NCBI GenBank assembly: GCA_035275065.1
Contig: DATENM010000055.1
Location: 62,001-126,000, forward strand
Length of the DNA: 64,000 nucleotides
Source of the DNA: Blastocatellia bacterium
Lineage (GTDB): Bacteria > Acidobacteriota > Blastocatellia > UBA7656
Reading direction: 5' to 3'
Shown here: piece by piece, positions 32,985-39,900 of the stretch
How the letters are laid out: each line of letters opens with the position of its first letter
How positions within the stretch are numbered: the first letter of the stretch is position 1
The notes under the pieces: model-generated
Databases searched by the model: none
What the model was told of the DNA's origin: nothing
Seen by the model: the letters and a program-made list of their open reading frames with translations, nothing else
Position numbers and translations under genes: made by a program

Positions 32985-33546
32985 CCGTGCCCTGTCCCTG
33001 CAATTGCTTGCCGTAAGCAAAGACGAAATTCTTCAACTCCGAGTGGTCGCCGTTCTTCAGGAACTCATAGCGCTTCATCTCATCAAAGGCTTGCTCGACC
33101 GTCCAGCCGTCGTGCGTCATCCGGTAAATCGCCGTCAGCGTGCCTGTGCGGTGGCGACCGCCGGCACAGTGGACGAAGACCGGCTGATTCGCCGGGTCGT
33201 TTACCAGGCTTAGAAACTGAGCGACCTGCGCTGCCGTCGGCGCTTCGGTTTCGTTCAGGGGGATGCGGACGAACTTCATGCCCGCGGCCTCGGCGGCGGC
33301 GGCTTCACCCTTCGGCCCATTCTTGTGAACGTCAATGACGGTCTTGACACCGAGCCCGGCGAGCGCCGCATAATCCTGGCCCTCTGGTTGTGCGCCACGA
33401 TAATACTGATTGTTAACGGAACCGAAATTCTTGATACGAACCGCCGGCGAATTAACCACGCCGGTCTGCGCAATAGACATGGCGACGAGCGCAAACAGCG
33501 CCGCGCCGACAAATAGAGATTTCAGAAAACGAGTTTGAAAATTCAC
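32965..33546 (-). CDS. Secreted dual-specificity/tyrosine phosphatase-like protein
   Basis: A 193-residue protein with a signal peptide (KSLFVGAALFALVAMSIAQ) and a cysteine-based phosphatase signature VHCAGGRHRTGTL (HCx5R, about residue 125). Upstream are YYRGAQPEGQDYAALAGLGV and VIDVHKNG, typical of the DSP/atypical PTP family found in bacterial periplasms (fused-DSP-PTPase/Atu4866-like). It should hydrolyse phosphoprotein or inositol-phosphate-type substrates outside the cytoplasm. It is of interest here because a secreted kinase-like protein is encoded next to it in the same direction (33670-34671). Confidence 0.88.
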   Translation of the reverse strand: MNFQTRFLKSLFVGAALFALVAMSIAQTGVVNSPAVRIKNFGSVNNQYYRGAQPEGQDYAALAGLGVKTVIDVHKNGPKGEAAAAEAAGMKFVRIPLNETEAPTAAQVAQFLSLVNDPANQPVFVHCAGGRHRTGTLTAIYRMTHDGWTVEQAFDEMKRYEFLKNGDHSELKNFVFAYGKQLQGQGTATGSER

Positions 33547-33669
33547 TGCACATTCTCCCTGATGGAACCTGCTCAGTCCGACTTATCGCGGTAGTTTCAT
33601 GTTACGCCGGCGGCGGGCATAAGACAATGGGGCGAAAGTTGTCTTTTTCTTGCGCTCTGGCGGCGCGTT

Positions 33670-34671
33670 TCACTTAAGGCTTTGCAACTGGCGTATGCGG
33701 TCGCGCAGGGCGCGCACATAGGTGGCCACTTCCGCGTCGTCAAAGCCGCCGGCGCGACAGGCGTCGGCAAGTTGTTTATCCGAGAGCCGGCCAAGCAGGT
33801 TGCCTATCCAATGAGCGTTCTCGACCGTCACTCCATCAAGGACGTACAGGGCAAACTTGCGCTCCCAGTGAAAGACGACGCGGCCATCGCGCACGCCGTC
33901 GATGAATGGGTGGCGAGCGAAAGCGTCGGCGTCGCCGCGTGAGCCGGGGCCGGCGGCGTCCGCGTTACCGGGCAGTCGCGTCAGCCATGAGTGGGTCGTC
34001 CCCAGCGACGCGCCGAGGTCCGAGATGTAATAGACCAGCCTGCCTTGCGAGTCGTTGGTATCAAGCACAATCTTGGTATTGGCGTCAGAAAGGTCCCAGT
34101 TATTGACCAGCGCCATCAGTACTTTCAGCCCTTGCAGGTCGCGCGTGTTGTCAAAAGGGTTCTGCTTCCATGACCAGTTGCCCTGATCGTCAAAGCCGTC
34201 ATTGCGCCGCTCGAAGCGCACGTTCCAGACATCGAACCCGCCGCGCCCATCAATGTGCGCCCGTTTGACGAAGTAATCTTGATCCGTGTGATAGCCGGCG
34301 GCCCAGACGATGCGCGCGGCGGTGGTTTCGGGGCGCGTTTCGGGGCCGAACTTCACCGTCCAGCGGCGTCCGCGCTCATCTTCGACGATGATTTTTTCCG
34401 ACGGGTCGGTGGGCGAGCCCTGTCGCCGGATGAACTTGAAGCGGCTGGCCGGGTCGGGCGCGCCGGCCGGCCCGCCGCTGCCGTAAAACAGGTCGCGGCT
34501 TTCAAGGTCGCGCGGCTCCTGCCACATCACGCGCACCGCCGTGTCCGCGGCAGCGGCCTGGGGTGTGCTTTGCTTGTTGGCGGTTCTGTCTTTTTGAGTC
34601 AACCGCCACGGGTTGACGCCAGTAAAGAGAAGACAGAGAGAGAGGGAAACAGCAATCTGGGTTTGGGTCAT
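33670..34671 (-). CDS. Secreted protein with kinase-like (HipA/Fam20-type) motifs, paralogue A
   Basis: A 333-residue exported protein (signal sequence from MTQTQIAVSLSLCLLFTG; start at 34671). I know of no named family, but its motif order follows atypical protein kinases. RRWTVKFGPE is a candidate ATP Lys strand, RPETTAARIVWAAGY resembles a helix-C Glu, NNWDLSDANTKIV resembles a DxxxxN catalytic loop, and YYISDLGASLG is DFG-like. The C-terminal helical part ends DRIRQLQSLK. A close paralogue is at 43236-44303. It is adjacent, in the same direction, to a secreted cysteine phosphatase. The kinase assignment is my inference from motif spacing. Confidence 0.75.
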   Translation of the reverse strand: MTQTQIAVSLSLCLLFTGVNPWRLTQKDRTANKQSTPQAAAADTAVRVMWQEPRDLESRDLFYGSGGPAGAPDPASRFKFIRRQGSPTDPSEKIIVEDERGRRWTVKFGPETRPETTAARIVWAAGYHTDQDYFVKRAHIDGRGGFDVWNVRFERRNDGFDDQGNWSWKQNPFDNTRDLQGLKVLMALVNNWDLSDANTKIVLDTNDSQGRLVYYISDLGASLGTTHSWLTRLPGNADAAGPGSRGDADAFARHPFIDGVRDGRVVFHWERKFALYVLDGVTVENAHWIGNLLGRLSDKQLADACRAGGFDDAEVATYVRALRDRIRQLQSLK

Positions 34672-34727
34672 CAACGCTTCACCGAAAAGCGCGTCCGCAA
34701 GCATTCTAGCATAAGAGATCGGGGATT

Positions 34728-34804
34728 AACCGCCAAGACGCCAAGAGCGCCAAGCCAATGCCAAAGACGTGCGGCTTTCTCTTGGTGTGCTTGGCGTCTT
34801 GGCG
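34728..34804. repeat. GCCAAGAC-type hairpin, diverged MITE-like copy
   Basis: The left arm has CCGCCAAGACGCCAAGAG units and the right arm (to 34804) the reverse complement. It matches the core of the MITEs at 21935 and 39692. The right flank reads GAATGAATTGACCCC, close to the MITE terminal repeat; the left end has decayed. It lies in the 351-bp divergent region before yebC. Confidence 0.7.
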
Positions 34805-34856
34805 ATTGATCTCCCGTGAATGAATTGACCCCGCCAGCTTGCAGCAGCAAGACGGA

Positions 34857-34886
34857 TTGCCGAAGGCGCGAAGCCTATTTTATACT
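34857..34886 (+). promoter_or_regulatory. yebC-ruvC promoter candidate
   Basis: TTGCCG (34857-34862) and TATACT (34881-34886) are 18 bp apart. The leader to yebC is about 130 nt. Confidence 0.5.
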
Positions 34887-35022
34887 GCCTGAGAGTTGCG
34901 ACACCGCAATCAAACTACTTTTTTAACGAGCAAGGATTTATACTCTACTGTTTTCTGCTCAGGCTTTGGCCGCACAAGCGCCGCCAAGCGCCGCCATTGA
35001 AACGGAGGTTAGAAATTTAGCT

Positions 35023-35766
35023 ATGTCTGGACATTCCAAGTGGCATTCGATCAAACACAAGAAGGGCGCGATTGACGCCAAGCGCGGCAAGGCATTCTCG
35101 CGGCTCATCAAAGAGCTGACGGTCGCGGCGCGCGGCGGCGGCGACCCGGCCGGCAACGCGCGCCTGCGCAAAGCGATGGATGACGCCAAGGCGCTGAACA
35201 TGCCGAAAGACACCATGATGAACGCCGTCAAGCGCGGCACAGGCGAAATCGCCGGCGCCGCCATCGAAGAGCTGACCTATGAAGGCTACGGGCCGGGCGG
35301 CGTCGCCATCTTCGTCGAAGCGCAGACCGACAACCGCGTGCGCACGGTCGCCGAAATCCGCCATATGTTTAACAAGAACGGCGGCAACCTCGGCGAGACC
35401 GGCTCGGTCGGCTGGATGTTTCAGAAGAAGGGCGCGATCATCATCGAGAGCAGCGCCGCCGACGAAGAGAAGATGATGGAGCTGGCGCTCGAAGCCGGCG
35501 CCGAAGATGTCAGCGGCGATGAAGAGTCGTGGGAGGTCATTACCTCGCCGGAAGATTTCAGCACCGTCTTAGACGCCATCAAAGCCGCAGGCATCGAGCC
35601 ATTGTCGGCAGAGATTGTCATGCGCCCAACGAATTCCGTTCGCGTCACCGGCGGCACCGCGCAACAGGTACTGCGCCTGGTCGAAGCTCTGGAAGACCAT
35701 GACGACGTCGCCTCGGTGGCCGCTAACTTTGATATTCCCGCCGAAGAGATGGAGGCTGCCGGTTGA
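35023..35766 (+). CDS. yebC: YebC/PmpR-family regulator
   Basis: A 247-residue cytosolic protein of the YebC/TACO1 family, beginning MSGHSKWHSIKHKKG at 35023 behind ACGGAGG. Family strings are ARGGGDPAGNARLRKAMDDA, YEGYGPGGVAIFVEAQTDN and TGSVGWMFQKKGAI. These proteins act as transcription regulators or, by more recent evidence, as translation factors easing ribosome stalling at proline stretches. The end overlaps ruvC, a common pairing in bacteria. Confidence 0.97.
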   Translation: MSGHSKWHSIKHKKGAIDAKRGKAFSRLIKELTVAARGGGDPAGNARLRKAMDDAKALNMPKDTMMNAVKRGTGEIAGAAIEELTYEGYGPGGVAIFVEAQTDNRVRTVAEIRHMFNKNGGNLGETGSVGWMFQKKGAIIIESSAADEEKMMELALEAGAEDVSGDEESWEVITSPEDFSTVLDAIKAAGIEPLSAEIVMRPTNSVRVTGGTAQQVLRLVEALEDHDDVASVAANFDIPAEEMEAAG

Positions 35767-36326
35767 GCGATCAGCCGGGCAATCCGTCAACCGGCGCGAG
35801 TCGGGCCGATGTGATCTTTGCCGGCCCGACCCGCGTGCTCGGCGTTGATCCGGGATCAGAGACCACCGGCTACGGCGTTGTCGAGAGCGAAGGCCGTAGC
35901 CTCCGCCTCGTCGAATATGCCGGCATTCGCGCCCCCGCCCGCTTCACCTTCGCCGAACGTTTGTTGATCATCACCGAAAAGCTCGAAGAGGTCATCGCTC
36001 GCCTGCGCCCGCGGGTCTGCGCCGTCGAAGAGACGTTTTACGCGGTCAACGTCAAGACTGCCCTGAAGCTCGGCCACGTGCGCGGCGTCATCCTGGTCGC
36101 GGCGGCGCGCGCCGGCCTTGAGGTCGCCGAATACTCGCCGCTTGAAATCAAATCGGCGCTCGTCGGCTATGGCCGCGCTGAAAAACACCAGGTGCAAGAG
36201 ATGGTGCGCTTGCTGCTCGGCTTGAAAGAAGCGCCCAGCCCGCTCGACGCCAGCGACGCGCTCGCCGCTGCCATCTGTCACATCAACACCGCCTCGACCC
36301 GCCGGCGAATGGGGATGAAGGGGTGA
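35763..36326 (+). CDS. ruvC: Holliday junction resolvase RuvC
   Basis: A 187-residue RNase H-fold endonuclease that resolves Holliday junctions. The catalytic acidic residues are visible in VLGVDPGSETTGYGVV, in AVEETFY and in SPLDASDALAAAICH. The annotated start is TTG 35763, overlapping the yebC stop; GTG codons further in (near VIFAGPTRVLGVD) would give a shorter, more typical N-terminus. The ruvA and ruvB genes are not in the window. The stop is followed at once by an octamer repeat. Confidence 0.96.
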   Translation: MSDQPGNPSTGASRADVIFAGPTRVLGVDPGSETTGYGVVESEGRSLRLVEYAGIRAPARFTFAERLLIITEKLEEVIARLRPRVCAVEETFYAVNVKTALKLGHVRGVILVAAARAGLEVAEYSPLEIKSALVGYGRAEKHQVQEMVRLLLGLKEAPSPLDASDALAAAICHINTASTRRRMGMKG

Positions 36327-36452
36327 CGCGGAAGAGCGACGCGGCGACACGGCGACGGGTGAGGGAAAAGCCGACGCGGCGACGCGGTGAGGGAAAGAGA
36401 CAGAGGCTAACAGATGGTTCTCCTTTCCCGGCGACGCCGCGACGCCGTGCCT
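36324..36452. repeat. CGACGCGG octamer hairpin
   Basis: Starts at the ruvC stop. The left half contains two runs of CGACGCGG/CGACACGG units; the right half (about 36429-36452) is the reverse complement, less regular than at 11033-11138. Confidence 0.75.
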
Positions 36453-36464
36453 CTAAAAGGGGTC

Positions 36465-36493
36465 TTGAGTCGGCTGGCGCAGGCGAGTAGAAT
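36465..36493 (+). promoter_or_regulatory. Promoter of the J-domain membrane protein
   Basis: TTGAGT (36465-36470) and TAGAAT (36488-36493) have an ideal 17-bp spacer. The leader of about 170 nt contains a GCGACCG...CGGTCGC stem followed by CTTT. Confidence 0.55.
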
Positions 36494-36668
36494 TGAAAAG
36501 TCCGCAGGGTCAGCGACCGACCAGCGCCGGGCCGGTCGCCTTTAGGTCGGAGCTTCTCGGAATCAGCCAATCACTTGTCACCGAAGCCCTAGCCGCTTTG
36601 CCGAAGCAGCTTCGTCACAGGCCCACAGGGCAGAGCGCCTACTTTCTCAGTACAGGGCAGCAACCCGT

Positions 36669-37439
36669 ATGGAAGACCTTTACGGCATTCTCGGACTTAC
36701 GAATCGGGCGACTCCCGGCGATATTAAGTCGGCTTACCGCCGCCTGGCGCGCCGGTTCCACCCCGATGTATCGCAATCTGACGACGCCCAGGCGCGCTTC
36801 GTCAAGATCAACGAAGCCTACCAGATTCTCAGCGACCCGCAGCGCCGCTGGATGTACGATCAGGGCATGTACGCCGATGCCGAGCGCACGTTTTATGCCT
36901 CGCGGCAAGCCGAGGTCGTCGCCAAGCAACGCCATTTCGACCGCATCATTGATGAGTGGATGGCGCGCGAGCGCCAGGAAGCCGAGCAGCGGGCTCATGC
37001 GGTGCTGCTGGTCGTGCCGCTATTCTTGTCTACCTTTTATGTGATGGCGGCCAAGACGACGATCATTGATCGGGTGAATTTCCTCGGGCGCGTCGGAATT
37101 ATCGCGCTGGCGATTTACGGGCTGGTCTACCTGGTCAAGAACCTTTCGCTGGTGCTGGCGCGCTACACCTACCACGAGCCGCCGCAGATGACCTCGGTCT
37201 TCGGCAAAACCGAAGCGCCGCCCGACAAGCCCATCAGCCGCACGGCGGCGCTTTGCTTCCTGGTCTGCGGCTACTGCGTATCGCTGGGTCTCGGCTACGT
37301 CGTCAGCAAGCTGCTGCCGGGCCGTTACGCGCCGCACTTCCCCGTCAGCACCTTGATCGGCGCATTCCTTTATCCGCCCATCGCCGTACTGCTGATCGGC
37401 GGCATCCGCCGCATCGCAAACATTATTGACAGACTGTAG
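36669..37439 (+). CDS. J-domain membrane protein
   Basis: A 256-residue protein with an N-terminal J domain (residues 3-70: LYGILGLTNRATPGDIKSAY, then RFHPDVSQ with the HPD triad, then NEAYQILSDPQRRWMYDQG). It is followed by a charged helix (DEWMARERQEAEQR) and four or five membrane helices. The J domain should stimulate an Hsp70 (DnaK) at the membrane; the client is unknown. It has its own promoter. A repeat block follows immediately after the stop and separates it from a second J-domain gene that converges on it. Confidence 0.87.
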   Translation: MEDLYGILGLTNRATPGDIKSAYRRLARRFHPDVSQSDDAQARFVKINEAYQILSDPQRRWMYDQGMYADAERTFYASRQAEVVAKQRHFDRIIDEWMARERQEAEQRAHAVLLVVPLFLSTFYVMAAKTTIIDRVNFLGRVGIIALAIYGLVYLVKNLSLVLARYTYHEPPQMTSVFGKTEAPPDKPISRTAALCFLVCGYCVSLGLGYVVSKLLPGRYAPHFPVSTLIGAFLYPPIAVLLIGGIRRIANIIDRL

Positions 37440-37686
37440 GCAGGAGTCAGGAAGCAGTAGGCAGTAGGCAGTAGGCAGTAGGTAGTTGTCAGCGCGGCGC
37501 CAAGCTCCGTTAGGAGCGTGATGTTTATAGTTACCGATGCGCTTAAACACTCAAGCCCCGGAGGGACGCAATGTCGAGATTGCGTCCCTCCGGGGCTTCG
37601 TCCTGTTCGATGTCTGTAACTATAAACATCGCGTCCCTACGGGACTGAGAACGGCCTCCTGACTTCTGACTCCTGACTCCTGACTA
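37440..37686. repeat. Heptamer arms enclosing a composite palindrome
   Basis: The block fills the whole gap between two convergent stops. The left arm has GCAGTAG units beginning right after the stop of the upstream gene; the right arm has TCCTGAC units (about 37658-37686) abutting the stop of the minus-strand gene. Between them lies a 145-bp palindromic element. Confidence 0.8.
37502..37646 (+). repeat. 145-bp composite palindrome, copy 1
   Basis: The centre is a perfect 20-bp palindrome around a 6-nt loop (37553-37598, arms AAGCCCCGGAGGGACGCAAT). Outside it is a perfect 15-bp inverted repeat GATGTTTATAGTTAC (37520-37534 and 37616-37630). At the ends are small hairpins CTCCGTTAGGAG and GTCCCTACGGGAC. 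An inverted second copy of equal length is at 43041-43185. Confidence 0.88.
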
Positions 37687-39480
37687 CTTTTTGAAAATCT
37701 TCTTGGCGAATGAGCCGAGGTCTTTTTTCCAGATCGGGCCTTCCGCGGCTTTCTTGGCCGGTTGCATCGACAGCTCTTTGCGGGCGTGACGGTTGTCCGG
37801 GTCGATTTGCAAGGCGGCGCGATAGAAGGCTTCGGCCTTCTTTGGCAGCCCTACCTCTTTATAGACGTTCCCCAGCTTGATGCGAATCTGCGGGTTGTAA
37901 GGCTCCAGTTCGGCGGCGCGCTGCAAATGCTCGTCGGCCTCGCGGCGCGTGCGCGGGTTGCGCAGCAGCGCGATGCCGAGGTGAAAGTGGTAAGACGGCT
38001 TGCTGCCATCGAGCTTCACGGATTCGCGGAGCAGATGCACAGCCGCGTGATATTCCTTGCGCTCATAACGGGCGCGGCCCTGGTTGAAATAATGCTCGGC
38101 CAGCTGCGCCTGGTTGCCGTTAGCCTGGTTGCCATTGGCGTGGTTGCCATTGGCGTGGTTGCCGTTGGCCTGTTTGGCCGCATCAGTCGCGGGCGCTTCG
38201 TCAGGCGTGGGCTGCGGCCTGACGGTCTGTGGCAGCGGCTCGCTTGTGGCAGCGGCGGCAGACGGGCGACCGAGGTCGCCGCTCGGCGGCTTCATATCGG
38301 CGCGCGAGCGCAGCGACTCGCTCGGTATCGGTCGCGGCAGCGGCACAGACAGGGGGACCGGCGCGGGCTTCGGCTGAGCCTTCGGCTCTGACTTCTGGGC
38401 GAGTGGCTCGTTGACGAAGGCCGGCGGCGGCTTGAGCGGCGTCGTCTGGAAGGCGGCTGCCGGTTTCTTCAGACGTGTATCGTAGACGGCCCGTTGCGAC
38501 GCTTCGCTGAGCGTCTGGTAAGCCTGCGTGATCAGCGAGAAGAGGGCGTCGAGCTGCGGCTTCAGCTCCGTATAGCCCGGCTGCCGGTGACGGTCGGGGT
38601 GAAACTTCTTGGCGAGCTGGTAATAGGCCGCCTTGATCTCGGCGGTCGAGGCGTTGCGGCTGACGCTGAGGACTTCGTAGAAATCGGCCTGCGAAAAGAA
38701 GTGGAGCTTGCGCCCGACTTCCTGGCGTAGCCGGTCGGAGTTTTCGTCCGCCTCCTGCACCGCCTCTTCGGTCACATCGCGGTCGTCGCCGACCAGTTTC
38801 AGGAAGCCCGCGGCGATCAGCGACACGACCGCGCGGTGCGCGTCCTCGTCGGCAAGCCCGCTCAACATGCCGACATCGCTCACGGCGATGGGTTGTTCAA
38901 TGCGCGACAGGATGTAACTCTCGACCGGCAGCAAGATTCCCGAATCGATTGGCCCGCCGTTCATCTGGCCGCGCATTAACACGGCGTCGGGCGGCGCGAT
39001 GGCGTCGGCCAGTTGCTGGTTTCGCGCCATGCGCCGCGAGCCTTCAAGGAGGACGTCGGCGGCGCTCATGTCGAGCGTGTAATCGTGAGCGGCGCGGATG
39101 CGCTCGTCTAGCTGGTAATCGCCCTGTGTCCATTCAAACAGCGACAGGATAATTTCCATCACCTGCTCGCGCACCGCTTTGCGCATGACTTCGGGGCTGA
39201 TGATTCCCATGTCAACCAGCTCGCGGGCCAGGCGCGGCACCTTGCCGGCGCGGGCTTTGGCGGCTTCAAGTTGAGCGGCGGTGACCAGGGATTGTTTGAC
39301 CAGCAGGTTGTCGAGCTGTTCGCCGGTGAGGTTGCTGATGGCAAACTTCGGCTCACCGTTCTCGAAGAAGATGGCTTTGATCGATTTGCCGCGCGTCAGG
39401 CGCAACAAGCCGTTATGTTGCTTCTGCGCGATTTCACGGATGAGATCGGTGACGAGTTTTGCGCCGAGCTGTCCTTGCAC
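37684..39480 (-). CDS. DUF4388 (PATAN)-J-domain-TPR protein
   Basis: A 598-residue soluble protein with three parts. Residues 1-155 are DUF4388/PATAN-like (LGAKLVTDLIREIAQKQHNG and IKAIFFENGEPKFAISNL), a module found in bacterial signalling proteins. A J domain lies at about 265-340 (DFYEVLSVSRNASTAEIKAA, FHPDRH). TPR repeats at about 455-560 include AEHYFNQGRARYERKEYHAA. The linker is Pro-rich and contains a repeat of ANGNH/ANGNQ pentapeptides (about 430-450), an expanding coding microsatellite. The combination suggests a signalling-linked co-chaperone. It is divergent from the chemoreceptor-fusion gene, 420 bp away. Confidence 0.87.
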   Translation of the reverse strand: MQGQLGAKLVTDLIREIAQKQHNGLLRLTRGKSIKAIFFENGEPKFAISNLTGEQLDNLLVKQSLVTAAQLEAAKARAGKVPRLARELVDMGIISPEVMRKAVREQVMEIILSLFEWTQGDYQLDERIRAAHDYTLDMSAADVLLEGSRRMARNQQLADAIAPPDAVLMRGQMNGGPIDSGILLPVESYILSRIEQPIAVSDVGMLSGLADEDAHRAVVSLIAAGFLKLVGDDRDVTEEAVQEADENSDRLRQEVGRKLHFFSQADFYEVLSVSRNASTAEIKAAYYQLAKKFHPDRHRQPGYTELKPQLDALFSLITQAYQTLSEASQRAVYDTRLKKPAAAFQTTPLKPPPAFVNEPLAQKSEPKAQPKPAPVPLSVPLPRPIPSESLRSRADMKPPSGDLGRPSAAAATSEPLPQTVRPQPTPDEAPATDAAKQANGNHANGNHANGNQANGNQAQLAEHYFNQGRARYERKEYHAAVHLLRESVKLDGSKPSYHFHLGIALLRNPRTRREADEHLQRAAELEPYNPQIRIKLGNVYKEVGLPKKAEAFYRAALQIDPDNRHARKELSMQPAKKAAEGPIWKKDLGSFAKKIFKK

Positions 39481-39621
39481 CGGGAAACCTGAAGTGATGG
39501 ACTACAGGGAGCGGTAGCCACGATCATGCTATACCGGGGATCAATACAGGGGCAGGGCGAATCCATTTTAAGATGGAAGCCATTGCCACGCAATAGTATT
39601 GCGCGCGCCGACCCCTACTTA

Positions 39622-39844
39622 GAAGGCCAAAGGCAAGAGGCAAAGGGCAAAAGGCAAAAATAAACTGCCGCGAGGCGTCCGCCCCTTTTGCCAGGGTCTA
39701 TTCATTCTCCGGACTTAAACCGCCAAGACGCCAAGACCGCCAAGAGAAGACAGAGCTTTTCTTGGCGGTCTTGGCGTCTTGGCGGTTCATCCCCAATGGT
39801 TATTCGAGAATGAATAGACCCTGCCCCTTTTGCCTTTTGCCTTG
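39622..39844. repeat. GGCAAAA heptamer hairpin, split by a MITE
   Basis: The left arm (39622-39660) has GGCAAAG/GGCAAAA units. The right arm is GCCTTTTGCC-type and was interrupted by the MITE at 39692-39823, which duplicated CCCCTTTTGC from the arm itself. It occupies most of the 420-bp divergent region between the PATAN-J and chemoreceptor-fusion genes. Confidence 0.85.
39692..39823. mobile_element. MITE-like element, copy 2
   Basis: 132 bp, nearly identical to the copy at 21935-22067, with the same 18-bp terminal inverted repeats (39692-39709; 39806-39823). It is flanked by the 10-bp direct repeat CCCCTTTTGC (39682-39691 and 39824-39833). The internal hairpin has GCCAAGAC units. The flanking duplications differ between copies but have the same length, which supports transposition. 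Confidence 0.88.
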
Positions 39845-39900
39845 CGGCACAGCCGCCGTGCCTTTACCATTAGGACGCTGCTGGCGTTCAACGTACCGCT

